A stretch of DNA of 62,000 nt, taken from assembly GCA_009760855.2 (NCBI GenBank), contig WPIO01000066.1:1855001-1917000 (forward strand), given 5' to 3'. Source of the DNA: Cristatella mucedo (lineage: Eukaryota; Bryozoa; Phylactolaemata; Cristatellidae). Below, in pieces: positions 9,553-20,754 of the stretch. Both the position numbers and the translations under genes were made by a program. The notes below the pieces were generated by a model. It saw only the letters and a list, made by a program, of their open reading frames with translations. It had not been told where the DNA came from and ran no database searches. Positions within the stretch are counted from its first letter, which is position 1. Every line of letters begins with the position of its first letter.

Positions 9553-9894
9553 ACTCCACTTCTCGCCGACCTGCACTGGTTACCAGTTAAGCAACGGATT
9601 GACTTCAAGGTTTTGTCGCTCACTTTTAGGTCCCTTCATTCTATGGCTCCAGCCTATCTCTCCGACATACTCCCCCATCAGGCCAAGCATCGTACCACCC
9701 GCATTTCGGAATCCAACAGTCTAGAAATACCTCGTAAAAACCTTAAATCCTTTGGAGACCGCGCATTTAGTTCGTATGCTCCCAAAGCCTGGAACTCCCT
9801 CCCGACCTGCGTCAGAACATCCCCTGACCTGACCACATTTAAAAGGAACTTAAAAACCCACCTATTTAGGACAGCATTTAGTGCGTCCCTGTGA
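9553..9894 (+). pseudogene. LINE-alpha C-terminal ORF, severed
   Basis: Open frame encoding LADLHWLPVKQRIDFKVLSL, FRSLHSMAPAYLSDILPHQ, SFGDRAFSSYAPKAWNSLPT and ending in FRTAFSASL. It is the C-terminal region after the reverse transcriptase of a CR1/L2-type ORF2. A nested SINE cuts it from its upstream part. It corresponds to residues 260-370 of the copy at 25020-26132. Confidence 0.88.
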
Positions 9895-10095
9895 TCCGTC
9901 CTTGATGTGCTTATACGTGCTGACCCTGTGCATGTCACCCTAACCATGTTATTCATTTTGTTTGTTTATCAAGCATGATTTTACTTACCATTCAATTGCA
10001 TTTCACTTTGCAGCAAATGTAAAGCGCCTAGAAAGAGATTAAGTTCTCTGAGGGCGCTTTATCAAGTGCATTATTATTATTATTATTATTATTAT

Positions 10096-10264
10096 GAAGG
10101 AGAGAGGTTGGCAGGGAGGTCGAGAGACAAAGAGAGAGTGAGGGAGAGAGAGAGTGAGTGAGAGGGGAAGAGCAAAAAGGGATAAAGAGAATTGGGCGGA
10201 AAGCGACGGAGCAAAAGAGAAGGAGAGAAAGAGAGGGGACAGCGACCGAGATAAAGATATATAA
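10096..10264 (+). repeat. GA-rich degenerate microsatellite
   Basis: AGAG/GGGA-rich sequence directly after the LINE-alpha (TTA)n tail, leading into the compound microsatellite. Confidence 0.75.
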
Positions 10265-10512
<248 letters not shown>

Positions 10513-10539
10513 CAGAGTCAGACAGCCGAGAGACGTTAG

Positions 10540-11170
10540 ATCAATGAGGAGGCGGAGAAGTAGAATGACAGGACGGGAGATCGTCAGCTCGGATTCTTGT
10601 GAGCTCGGATTCTTCGCTGCACCGTTCAGTGTGCGCATCGACCGGAAGAAGCACCCACTTCCGGCACGTCGAGACGCCCACTCGTACGCGGGCAGCTCGG
10701 AGGGCGGAGAAAGAATGCGGGTCAGGAGAATGCAGGCGACGGACTGACGGAAGGACGGGCGGAGGCTGCATCGCGAGATCGCTCTGCTTTCGTGCCGCCC
10801 TCGGACTGGATGGCGGCGGCGGCGGCGGCGGCGGCGGCTCGAGCGCCGCGGCCGCCGGCGCCTGAGCCGCCGCCGCCGGTGTCAGGGCAGTGGCGAGAGC
10901 TCTCAGACGGGCACGTCCGGGCACGCTCCGTCGTAACAATACGCGAGCGCGCGGCACTAGGGTGCTCGAGCCGCGACGGCGTCGTCGGCGCCGCGACGGC
11001 GGCGGTCGCGCTCCGCCTTGCGTTCTAGTCTCGCCGCAAAGTACCGGAAATCACCGAAGGGCGGAATCTGGCGCTCGCCGCCGCTCGGAGCGCTAGCGTC
11101 TGCTTGATCTGCTCGGTCTGCCCGTCGGCTTCTCAGGGTTCGTAGCGGTCTCGGCGGCCGTCGGTAGGAA
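10540..11170. promoter_or_regulatory. CpG island with ETS-type motifs
   Basis: High G+C with dense CpG and GCGGCG runs (10811-10870 and 10975-11010). Two opposed ETS-like cores lie close together: ACCGGAAG at 10651-10658 and ACTTCCGG at 10667-10674. This arrangement is common in housekeeping promoters. No splice donor or convincing start codon could be tied to it, so neither gene nor strand is assigned. Confidence 0.45.
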
Positions 11171-12069
11171 GTTGCTCGTGCCGAAGAGACGCCGCAGGTA
11201 GAAAAGGAAACGTACGCATGGAGTAGTTCTGACCCGCAGACTAGGCAAGTTATTACATTTATACGGTCTGCCTTACGGAACCCTCTAAGATACTGCATAA
11301 AAAACCGCTGCGGCCGTTTTGGGAGAATACGCAAGACTGGAACTTGGAATGTTATGCATTGGGCTAACGCGATATTTCGTATTCTGTGGAGCATGACATT
11401 AAAGATCCGGTAGAATACGGAGCAAACCGCGAATCCAACTTGCAGCGACTGTGAATTAACTGGTTTTGTAAGCGACCGCCGTAGCAACATAAAGATCGAA
11501 AAACTTTAAAGAGGCATAAGGTCACCAGCAGCTGGCGGGGAGAGAGAATTGGTTATTTTAACGAAATATTGGCAGCCTAAGTGTGCCAGATTGGGACAAC
11601 CTTAAATATCATTTGCGGTTCCCTAATTATTATTACCTCCAGCAACCGGCTACGTAACAATCCACAGTTTACAATCACTTCAGATGTCCAGCTGTAATAT
11701 CTAGCTACCGGCACAGTGGGCTTCGAGTTGTAGGGGCGCCGTAAGGGCGCTCTCGGTTACCGGCGCGCTCAGCCTACTGCGTCGGCACACTGCGCACCTA
11801 TCGGTGCGGTTCATACGACTCACTAGCTTCGAGGAGCCAGCTCCGCCATTGTTGTCGCTCGCTTGCGAAGGCGCGCTTTTTGAGTTTCTCGGGCCGCGTT
11901 CGCTCGCGGCCAATCGCCGCCGCTCAGGAGCTACCGCAGTGCTAAACATAACTCCAGCGAGGCGACCAGGGACGTAAGAGTAAAGAGAAAACAGGTAAAG
12001 ATTAAAGCGACCACGGAGACGGAAGAGGAAAACAAGTAAAGATGAGAAGGTTCAGCAGCCCCGCTACTA
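11171..12069. other. unassigned; CpG-rich patch 11700-11950
   Basis: No repeat family is recognised. A CpG-rich patch at 11700-11950 holds a CCAAT pentamer (11910-11914) in GCGGCCAATCGCC. An 82-codon minus-strand frame over the patch has no recognisable feature. Confidence 0.35.
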
Positions 12070-12195
12070 ATTAAGCGGCACGAGAGCCATTGCGGCGTGC
12101 CTGCCGCAGTCAATACAGAATTGCCCGCTTTAGTATTCGAACCCTCGATCTGAACCATAAAGCGCCTACACATTACCGCAAGGCTAAGACGCAGG
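12070..12195 (-). mobile_element. old SINE-beta head
   Basis: On the minus strand TTAGCCTTGCGGTAATG resembles an A box and GAGGGTTCGAATACTAAAGC a B box followed by the GGGCAATTCTGTATTGAC body. Diverged from the younger copies. Confidence 0.55.
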
Positions 12196-12870
12196 CTTAG
12201 GAGAGGTGATAGTGGTTGGTTTAAACGGGCTCGCAGACATGTGAGACGCTTGATAGCTTTCTGGGTACGCGTGCCTATCTGGAAAACCACACTTCCGTCC
12301 AGCCGCCGTCAATGGATCTCGCAATCAAGACCGTCAAAGGGTTAATAACAAAAGGGTTCCCTACTGGACTAATCTGACAAGTGCGACTCAGATTATGCAG
12401 TTTAAATGGTTTGTTCGTAGGCAAGGTGAATTTAGCCGTCGTTCAAGAACTTTTAAGGACTGCGAAATCTTGCTCCATACCTACATCCGCCATCTTGCGG
12501 CCGGCGCGGCAATGACGTTCAGTATGCTGCGTCTAGCGAGTGGGTCGGTGGGACTTGACGGGCTCGCGTCTCGTAAACTTCGAGCACAACGGTCGATGAC
12601 GGAGCGCCGTTTTTTTCTCGCCCAGGGATACGACCACGCCTGTTTGGCCTGTTTTGGCACGACCTAAACCGTGGCTCGCTGCTCTGCAGCCGCAATCCAT
12701 TTTTTTCTCTGGTTCGCGCGCGCGCTCAAAAGGAGAGGCGAAAGCTTGCATGTACTCCTCTGCGCCCTGAGCACGGCGCAGGAGCATTTGAGGCCGCCGC
12801 GGCGGCCGCCGCGGCTGCTGCTCTGCTCTGCCGGCGTTCCAATGATGCAACTGAGATGGATCGCCGCCGA
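12196..12870. other. unassigned; YY1-like site
   Basis: CCGCCATCTTG at 12487-12497, next to CGGCCGGCGCGG, is a good YY1-type core in a locally CpG-rich stretch (12480-12830). No TSS or ORF is supported. Confidence 0.35.
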
Positions 12871-12945
12871 CTCGAAACCCGGGGTCAGGCGTGCACACTT
12901 CGCGACCCTGCGCTGCGGGTTCGAGTCTTGCAACAGGAAACCCTC
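12871..12945 (+). mobile_element. tRNA-like SINE head fragment
   Basis: GGGGTCAGGCGTGCACACTT resembles an A-box region and TGCGGGTTCGAGTCTTGC is a B box. It is not followed by a recognisable tail. Confidence 0.4.
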
Positions 12946-12997
12946 TATAGTTCATGCGGGCAGGGGGAGGGGCCACCGATGTACTTTCGCTTTCATA

Positions 12998-13082
12998 TAA
13001 TAATAATAATAATAACAATGCACTCAATAAAGCGCCCTCAGAGAACTCAATCTCTTCCTAGGCGCTTTACATTTGCTGATAT
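12998..13082 (-). mobile_element. LINE-alpha 3' tail fragment
   Basis: (AAT)n, AATGCACTCAATAAAGCGCC, CTCAGAGAACTCAATCTC, TAGGCGCTTTACATTTGCTG. Only the terminal 80 bp is present, with both hairpin arms intact. Confidence 0.88.
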
Positions 13083-13769
13083 AAATGAGGCCTCGTGAGT
13101 TAGCGGACCTGATATTACTTGTGCGCTTTTTTGTCACAGCTTCGCTCACTGGCAGCAGTCCACAAGTAGCCGCTGGCTGCAACTGGCTAGCACAGCTCAG
13201 TTCACTGGCTGCCCGCAGCTCTCGGGCGGCCATCGCAGCAAAAAAAGTTCACGAGTGCACTCGCTGTAACGGATATTCGCGGCCCACAGCAATCGATGAA
13301 AGAGCGCCTTACGCTGTGGCGGCCAATTTGAAAGGCAGTCTTCCTTACGCTTACGCAAGCTTTCTTACGCTCCTTACGATTTGAAAGGCAGTATTTCATC
13401 TAGTGCATCTTACAATGACTACGGCTGCCGGAAGTGGCGGTCCCTGAATCGTGCTAAGGAGCGCATGTTTTATAATCTGAGCTAATAATAGTATTGGCAA
13501 TAAGTATTTTGCTTGACACCCCAAGAGAACGTCAGGTCGATTCCCGCACTTTACACAAGCAGCACCGCAGCTGAAGCCATGGAATAGGCAGGTAGTTTAT
13601 TGGCTCCAGGAGTTTTGTGCTTTGGCATTAGATCCGAGTTCTGCTCCAGATAATCTGCCCCATAATATGAGAGTGGCTGCACGTCATGGTCGCTGTTGAA
13701 CGCCTGTAACCCTCCGTTGCTGTTAAATAGACTTCTCGAAGCTATGAATATTGACTTTGTATGTTAGGA
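13083..13769. other. unassigned
   Basis: Contains a short duplication (TTTGAAAGGCAGT at about 13328 and 13380). A weak SINE/LINE-tail-like string, CACCCCAAGAGAACGTCAGG, lies near 13518. No gene is seen. Confidence 0.35.
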
Positions 13770-14058
13770 TATAATAATACATTTATATAGCACCCTCTGA
13801 GAACCCAATCGTTTTGTTGACACTTTTCAAATGCAGTAAAGGTAGCATGACAATGTGTGGTTGGCGGTTGCATGCACAGTGTCAGCACGCACGAGCGAAC
13901 AAAGGAAAAATCGCACGAACCCGGCGAGTGCTTTGAGGAACAGGTGCGTTTTTAGCTACTTTTTCGACGTCGTCATGTCAGAGGATGTCATGATGACATC
14001 AGTCCGAAGTGAGCGCCACGCTGTGAGCGGAGCGTACGAACTCAAGGCGCGATAACCA
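13770..14058 (-). mobile_element. diverged LINE-alpha 3' part
   Basis: ATAATAATACATTTATATAG, CACCCTCTGAGAACCCAATC, GCATGCACAGTGTCAGCACG, GGTGCGTTTTTAGCTACTTT and GAGCGTACGAACTCAAGGC follow LINE-alpha order in reverse. It is clearly older than the copies at 24780 or 48738. Confidence 0.8.
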
Positions 14059-15089
14059 AAAGATGAGGTATGGCCGCTCGCCGTCGTCGCCGTGCTTAGC
14101 TACGGTTGACTTAATGTCGCATCATCAGTGCTGGGCCGACGTAGCGTCGGCGTTTCTTCCAAGCCTCGGGGCTTGGCCGGCATTCGTCGGCTGCGGAATG
14201 AGACACTGCTACACCCGCCAGTAACGAAGCAGTGCGCTCGTGGGCAGGGGGCGGGGCCTGGGGTGTGGCGCCGGTAACCCCCCCACGTTGCTGTCACAGA
14301 GACTGCTGCTCTACGCTATGGATATGGACTGGATATTGAGGTATTCAGGTATTCAGGGCGCTCTACACTGCTGCCGCGTTCTGCCTTTTCGCGTCCCAGC
14401 GTGCATCGAGTTGGCAGCGTCGTCTGCATGCGTCTCGCGTCGATAAGGATAGGCGCCATTACGCGTTTGCAGGCCCGCGGGGAAATTAGTGCAGACATTT
14501 GTAACTTGCACTGAAAATCACGCCCGGGTGAGCACTCAAAGCACACGGGAAGCGACTAAAGGCGTGATCTCAGAAGGATTTGAAGTTAATTAGGGGGAGG
14601 GGCACAAGTATTTGAACAGAGAAGAGCCCGGTGGGAAGAGCGCTCGTTACTGGTTTATACAGGCTTTATATCGGTATAATCGCACAAGCGCGACGTATCC
14701 GTAGCGCCATCTAAGCGAAGCGTACGCTGCTAACATGCATGCTGTCCTAATAATTTATAAGCAATTTCCTTCAGTAGCGAGTCTTCAGAGGTCGCACCGG
14801 CTAACTAACTGGGAACGGAGGCACCCCCCCCCCCAGGGAGACCCCGTAAGGTCGTCAGAGCGTCACGTTAGGAAATGTCAGAGCGCGATCGATGCTTATG
14901 CTGGCTGTTTCAAGAAATCGAAGCCGAGGCACCTCTCCCGGTCTCTTCACTGGTGGTTCAGGAACGAGAGCTCGGCAGTAATTCGATGAAAGTAGCAACG
15001 GCTAGTCCGCTGCGTCGGCTACGTGCTCGAGACCGAGCTCACGAGGAGCCGCCTGCACCAACTTTTGCCGGCTCCCTATTAATTTAGGC
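14059..15089. other. unassigned
   Basis: A CpG-containing stretch at 14060-14300, a C run at 14825-14834, and no recognisable repeat or gene. Confidence 0.35.
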
Positions 15090-15263
15090 TCCTTGGGCCA
15101 AAGCAAGCGACCGGCACGAAATAGCATAGCAGCGCCATGTTTCTACGTTAGCTGTCTTTCGCTACGGACAACGGAACGTGTTCTTGGCAACCATCGACAG
15201 AAGACGAATGTGTCTTTGGAGGCAGTCGAAGAGCGAACGGAGATGTGGGCGTGCGATCGCCGT

Positions 15264-15535
15264 CACGTGGTTCGGCCCCAGCCGACGTTCCGTCCGCCCA
15301 GCAGGAACGCTCCTTGCCGGCACGTGACGCGTTCCTTGCCGCGAAATTCCCTTTCTGCCAGTGCGTCAGCTTGCACGCACGCTATCCACTCTCTTCTCTC
15401 TCTCTCAGCACCACGTGCTCCGGAGCAGCACGCACGATGGCTGCTAGATCACTCAATGCAGCCGTCGTCGACAGAGCAACGACTCGCGCTTGTGGGGGCT
15501 ATTCGCTCGCTCTTCGTCATCGCGCCGCCATCTTG
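15264..15535. promoter_or_regulatory. E-box cluster plus YY1 motif
   Basis: Three exact CACGTG E-boxes occur within 154 bp (15264-15269, 15321-15326, 15412-15417), the first in a GTCACGTGG context. GCCGCCATCTTG, a full YY1-type motif, lies at 15524-15535. A pyrimidine tract ending in CAG at 15408 looks like a splice acceptor. The combination suggests a promoter or first exon, but the strand and TSS are not fixed. Confidence 0.4.
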
Positions 15536-15577
15536 CGCCCGCGAGCCCCTACAATGTCATCATCAAAATTCCTCTAG
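15437..15577 (+). CDS. candidate small ORF, presequence-like
   Basis: A 46-codon frame begins at the ATG at 15437, with A at -3 and G at +4, a strong eukaryotic initiation context. The product starts MAARSLNAAVVDRATTRACG and continues with LALRHRAAILRPRAP. It is rich in Arg/Ala/Ser/Leu with a single acidic residue, the composition of a mitochondrial targeting peptide. It could be a short protein, the first coding exon of a longer one, or chance. It lies just after a possible 3' splice site (AG at 15407-15408) and overlaps the YY1-like motif. No family is recognised. Confidence 0.2.
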   Translation: MAARSLNAAVVDRATTRACGGYSLALRHRAAILRPRAPTMSSSKFL

Positions 15578-15769
15578 AGTTCTTAAGAATGAAATTCCGC
15601 ATCTCTATCTTTGCGTGGTAGAGATCACTCTTTGAATGTCAGGTTCCCTACGCACCGCCAGTACGTATGTACGACATATTTCCAATTCAACCAAGTGAAC
15701 AATCTCTAGACTTGAAAACGCCTCCAAAAACCGATGGATTGACGCAATTTGCAAAGAAGCTGAAGAGTC

Positions 15770-16090
15770 GCCCGTTCTTCACAATAACCACCCTTTTCAC
15801 TCAAGAAATTTTGTTATGCTTCTAACCAATCTCAAATCATTCGGCGACTGTGCTTGTAGTTCAAATAACCGCAAAGCCCGGAGCTCACTCCGGAAAAAGC
15901 TGTCCGCATTCAATGAGACTTGTCGACATTTAAAAAGGAGCTAAATGGACCTGCTACAAACAGTACTTGCTGGGTCCACGTGATCTGTCATTATTTTCTA
16001 ATGAGTTCTGACACTGTTAATGTCATCACAAACCAGCCGACGTGCTTCATTTGCAGAATATGTACAGCGATGTAAAGCAGTCAAGGCACG
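15770..16090 (+). mobile_element. old LINE-alpha 3' part
   Basis: A diverged copy of the end of the LINE-alpha ORF: AATCTCAAATCATTCGGCGA, AACCGCAAAGCCCGGAGCTC, CATTTAAAAAGGAGCT, GGGTCCACGTGATCTGTC. Degraded UTR follows. Frames are broken and no tail remains. Confidence 0.75.
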
Positions 16091-16367
16091 ATCATAGGCA
16101 ATTTTATTTTGTCAAACGGACTTGAGCTAATAGGATCTGCGAATTTCGCGGATCCACTTCCAATTTGTCAGCAAATCTGTCCAATTTGGCTAGAAAATCT
16201 GCAGAATTCCAATTTGTCAGCCCTGGCTAGGAAATCTGCAGCAAATTCCGTTTACGGACATTTAGAGAAGTTATGTGTAGTAAAAAGGCGTATGCACCAT
16301 TCGCATTCCTATGCAGGTATAACAAGATATACAATATGTTCATGATATACGCAAAGAAATATTATAA
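16091..16367. other. unassigned; short internal duplication
   Basis: CAATTTGTCAGC and GAAAATCTGCAG-like words recur at 16160-16240. No gene is seen. Confidence 0.4.
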
Positions 16368-16468
16368 ATGTGGAAAGCACCCATTATGTTATTCGGTCGA
16401 AGGTATTTTTGATAAAGAGGTGTCCCTTTATCTAAAATATCTGAAATAATAATGGGTGCTTTTCACAT
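16368..16468. mobile_element. 101-bp foldback element (MITE-like hairpin)
   Basis: The whole segment folds on itself. The left end ATGTGGAAAGCACCCATTAT pairs with right-end ATAATGGGTGCTTTTCACAT with one mismatch. The inner AGGTATTTTTGATAAAG (16401-16417) pairs with CTTTATCTAAAATATCT (16426-16442) with two mismatches, and 8 nt remain as loop. Flanks are AT-rich (TTATAA left, TAATAA right). Non-autonomous DNA transposons often look like this. A pre-miRNA-like hairpin is the alternative. Confidence 0.7.
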
Positions 16469-16737
16469 TAATAAATATATAAAGCATGGTGACTTTTATA
16501 GGACACTGAAAACATGAATGTTATAAGTAGCCCCTAAATAGGCGAAAGATTTCTAGGACATCGAAATAGTCGCGCCTTTTATACTGTGCACCTGTTTCTA
16601 GATTCAACTGTAAAGAAAGCCAATTCACATAGTTTCGCAAACATATCTGCATAGTGACCTTGCTAATGAGCTAGTCCAAATAAAATTAATTAATTATACC
16701 CTCCACAATATGCGATGTCCTTTCCCTCTATAAACAA

Positions 16738-16908
16738 ATACAAGCTGATTCAAAGCCTCTTTTGTATAGCGTCAGAAGAGCCTTTACGGCTATCAACACC
16801 GCTACAGCTGCAATAAAGGATTGCCCACCGAAGGATTCGAACCCACGACCTTAGTACAGAGGTCACGAAAAGCAACCACCTTACCTAATGTGCTGACACA
16901 GCACAACA
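16738..16908 (-). mobile_element. SINE-beta copy, moderately diverged
   Basis: Plus-strand order is AAGCTGATTCAAAGCCTCTT, TTGTATAGCGTCAGAAGAGC, CTTTACGGCTATCA, GGATTGCCCACCGAAGGATT, CGAACCCACGACC (B box reversed) and AACCACCTTACCTAATGTGC (A box reversed). The inter-box palindrome is decayed (GACCTTAGTACAGAGGTCACG). Confidence 0.85.
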
Positions 16909-18970
16909 TTAACAACTAAATCTCTGGTCAGCGGTTTGAAATAATAAGCCTGTCTATGCTAGGGTATCTACCTTTTGAGTGTATGACACTATAACTCCGA
17001 ATACAAATTGTTAAAATAGAAAAAGGCATGGAATGTCTACTTTTTAAGCAAAGCCTCAGCTTCACGTGAACGTGATATAAGCCACCGTTACGGCTCTTAT
17101 GCATCCGATTAACTTACACTGCCCATAGACCTAGCCATGCTGACTGGACTCGTACGTCCGGCGGTAATGTTTTGCCTGTTGCTTAGCAAAGGATATTGAG
17201 CATAGTCGCAAATACTTCGAAATACTCGGAGTCAGCTGGTCCGAATTAGCGGTCGATACGATGCATCCAATGCAATTTGACCATAAGTGAGACTTTTTAG
17301 GGGATGCTTATTAAGACAACAGAATAAAAAAAACTGTATCTGATCTTTATGGGGTAAAAGGGAGAACTTGTCTAGCTTTGTATTTCTAGCCTATACCAGC
17401 GATAAAATTATCACAGAAAACCCCAACTTTACTTTGGAAGGTAGATTGGTGTGTACACTAACTTAACTGATATATGCATCCTTTAAAAAAGTAAAAACAT
17501 ACTATTTTCTATTTCAATTTTAAACTTGATTTTTAATTTAAAATGTGGGTATAAATTTCGTCCTTTATATTTATGTATGCGCATTGAATACAATTCTGTT
17601 AAATAGGCTGTATAAGCTATAAGATCTCTTCCCATTGGTTAGCACCGGCCAGCAAATCGCCAGTGACTTTTGTCTACGGGATGTTCGCACATCTGCAATA
17701 GTATTGGTTAATTAGCGTTTCCTGCACCAGTAGGTGTGAATGGGTATATCTAGTCATTAATCAGGCAAAGTACCTCCCCGTAGACGCTGGCAACACAAGC
17801 AATCGGCCGCCTCTTCGGCAACTCGGCTCCTATCTCCGTCTCCGTGCCGATCCTGCCGGACTTGAGAACCTTTCTAAAGGGATACGTACGCCATTGGAAA
17901 AAAACGTTCTGCTGCTTCAAGAGCTATTTAATATGTAAATGCAAATAAATATAATGAAAATATATAATATATTTAATAAATTCCCCGTCGATTGTGCCGC
18001 ATTAATGATTTTACTCTTTTTCCGAAGGTTCGAATGTAAACGTATAGCCGACCGCCCAATGTGACAAGCACCTGGGTTATGTTTACAGCTGATTATTGCT
18101 TAACTATTAGTGTTGCCTTGCAATTATTCAGTACACTAGTTATTCCGCTCCATATAGTATGCTCTCTATTGCATCTAATAATGCCGCCATTAGCAGGCAT
18201 GTCCCTCAAAGCTCGTTGATAGCCCACAGGCATACAATCCATAGCGAGCACAATATCTGCTTCGGAAAAAGTATGGCACTATACAATGGCAAAATAAAAC
18301 CAATAAATAGGCGAAAACCAGCAAAATATGAAAAACGCACGGCAGCCTTCTTTGGCATTTGTGCTAAGAATTGTTCTTAGATCACAGCTTAGCGATGATA
18401 GAAAAGATGATCTGTTGTGATGGAAAATGAAATCTTTCAATCGTACACTAGCGTGCATTGTGCATATGGCTTCATCGGGTGGTGGGGGGGGAAGGTCTAT
18501 ATGAGAAGACCTGACCATTTAATATCTGCAGAGTTTACGAGTTTGGAGATCTCTCAAAAATCCAATATGGATCCGTCCAACAGCTATTGGAACAGGCGAA
18601 TTCCTCGAAAGTCACCCTGCACAATGTGCCAAGGAGAGTGTCGGGGAGGTTCTGTAACAAGATAAACGCTGCATTGGCCGTCTAAGTTCTTCGATACTGT
18701 TTATAATTTTTACCAACTCTATTCATCCGTTTAGCTAAGTCATGTGGTTATTTGCCGGGATGCTTGCCTATTTCTTGTCTGCTGAGAGCATCTTTCTAGC
18801 AGGCACGCCTACTTACGGTGGCACTGTCGTGGTCGAAAAACGGCTTGTGTTCAAAGCTCAACAGTCCAGTGTTCTTGATGTCAACGGCTACTAATAGACG
18901 TTTGGTGAATAGCCAGACATCGTAGAGATTGTTGGGTGTTCTATGAACCGCTGCGCACTGACGGACGGGG
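16909..18970. other. AT-rich unassigned region
   Basis: 2 kb of AT-rich sequence (lowest G+C around 17480-17620 and 17930-17990). I see no repeat family and no frame with coding character. The frame at 18159-18380 has no features I can use. Confidence 0.4.
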
Positions 18971-19150
18971 CTCGGGTGGTGAGCCGTGATGACACACTAG
19001 GTAAAGCGGTTGCTTTTCACGACCTCGGTCCCGAGTTCGAATCCTGCGGTGGGCGATCCATCATTGCCGATGTAAAGCGGTGGTGATAGCCGCTTAGGTT
19101 CTGCTGTCGCTATACACAAGAAGCTGTGGAATCAGCTAGTGTTTTTTTAG
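18971..19150 (+). mobile_element. SINE-beta with lost palindrome arm
   Basis: GGTGAGCCGTGATGACAC, A box ACTAGGTAAAGCGG, then CACGACCTCGGTCCCGAG joined directly to TTCGAATCC. The 3' arm of the inter-box palindrome has been deleted. The body GCGGTGGGCGATCC and tail TGTCGCTATACACAAGAAGC and TTTTTTT are present. Confidence 0.88.
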
Positions 19151-19699
19151 TGCTGGCATATCACATCGTGAACAGCTGTAGAGAATATCTGAGCTCTACC
19201 TTTGGTGCAGTGAGCTGTCAGAAAATAGCTGGCTGGCTGGCCAAAAGAGAGATTGAAGGTCTCCTTGCTGGGTTCAACTGAACATGAACGCAGCACGCAA
19301 GCTATTGCCGCTAGCTTTACACCGATAAAGCATCGCCAGAAAGTCTGTCTATTATCGACCGAACTTCGCTCGCAAATCGAAATTGTCGTGCACACGTCAA
19401 TGCGCTGCAGCTGTGCATCCTTCATATTTTGATATTTTGATTACAACGCAACAGCAGCAATATCCCTGCTTGTGTGCTCCAGTTCTCTCCGTAATATACG
19501 TCCGCTTTATACAATGAAAGCTCTCAGCAGGGGCTCCGTCCCCCACCACCCCCTCTGCCTCCCCCCCCCCACGAGGAAGGGGTGCCGCGGTTCGTCTGAG
19601 GTAGTCGCAGCTTCTCGTCCCACGCCTTTCCACACGCAACGCCTCCTGGCTTCGCCACAGCCCGTGCTTCTCTACACGCATGGGTATTACTGACAGCGC
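19151..19699. other. unassigned
   Basis: No repeat or gene is recognised. A C run lies at about 19559-19570. Confidence 0.35.
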
Positions 19700-19945
19700 T
19701 AGACTGGGCTGGGTCCTACCACAGCGAGAGATGTCGACGAGAAGATGTAAATGGCCGCCGGCGGACGTCCGGGGAGGAGCCCTTGCAGTCCGGTTACCTC
19801 AGGGATCGGTCCTGGGTCCTCTTTTTTCACTATCTACGCATTTCGCTGTCATTACCAAACGTTGCCAAACGCAATCTCGGCTTTCCTTTCAGCGACGACG
19901 AGCTCAAACTATACTACACTAACGCTTCCCTATCTTTCGCTGGAA
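19700..19945 (+). pseudogene. LINE reverse transcriptase relic
   Basis: Translation of 19680-19922 includes VRLPQGSVLGPLF, the conserved RT motif seen as GVPQGSVLGPVLF in the LINE-alpha copy at 25020-26132. About 90 bp later another frame reads FSDDELKLYY, matching FYADDTQLYL. The two motifs lie in different frames, and the first catalytic Tyr-Ala is lost. This is a dead, frameshifted copy of the RT core. Confidence 0.75.
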
Positions 19946-20754
19946 GATTGCCCGCGGCGGATTCTGGGGAAAGAAGTGCTCAGGCCACAGAGCCCACTCT
20001 TACCAGTTGCATGCACTGCTACACACCTTGCTACTGCTGCAATTCATTTCCGGTGGCCATCTGCTTCTGCTTTCTCGGTATATACCTCTTTAGTTCGAGC
20101 AAAACGCCTCAACTCCGGATTACATCAGAGCGACCACTTTAAAGAGCTCTCTGAACTTGAAGCAAAGCGACCGAGATGCACAAGTTAAATAAAGTCATTA
20201 TATGTAATTTCAAATCCTTGCTCTTTGTCAATGAGTGTAGGACCGGGAAGCGTGTCGACTTTAAGGGAAAATAAGGCGACTAAGGTGATCTGGACTAATC
20301 GGCTAGAATAAAATGAGCCAGCCTCACTGCCAACAATGACTCGGATGCACGGTCGCAGCGTAGGCTTACTAGTACCGATGAAACGTGGGTGCTCTGAGAT
20401 TAAACTCTCCCCTTGGTATGTCTATGCCACGACATCGCAAAGCTAGGAATCAAAGGCCCTTATCAAGAAAAAGTGATGAATGCATGATAAAATGCTACTA
20501 CTAATAGGGGTTTAGAACTCAAGTTTAAGAGTTTAGGAGCGCGATCTTAAGGATTTAGGAGCATGGTAAATGAGTCGGCTGATGTCAGGATCACGTGAAC
20601 TTTCCGAGTTTTGAGTCCATGCTATTTTAACAACTACTTGTGTAGTTTTCGTCTAGAGCCAAGGTAAAACGAAATCGGCAGCAGTTTTTGGCCAGTTCTC
20701 CACAAGAAATTTTGAAACGAAGTTAGTAGGGCTGCCTAAGGGCGAGCGGTTGCA
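19946..20754. other. unassigned
   Basis: No recognisable gene or repeat. Near 20520-20565 the words GTTTAGGAGC and GATTTAGGAGC recur. Confidence 0.35.

Larger units (their letters stand above)
8982..10095 (+). mobile_element. LINE-alpha copy interrupted by a SINE
   Basis: A 5'-truncated LINE-alpha. The 5' part (8982-9370) encodes SLVMGKPSVIQRLERLSLK, ARNLGVIFQSDLSLDDH, LVHAFVTSRLDFCNSLLTG and LQLVQNSAARLVCRER. The 3' part (9553-9894) encodes LADLHWLPVKQRIDFK, APAYLSDILPHQ and ending TAFSASL. The 3' UTR carries CATGTTATTCATTTTGTTTG, the terminal hairpin at 10021-10062 and a (TTA)n tail to 10095. A SINE-beta sits at 9371-9552. Apart from the insertion the coding sequence looks little decayed, so both insertions are probably recent. 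Confidence 0.93.
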
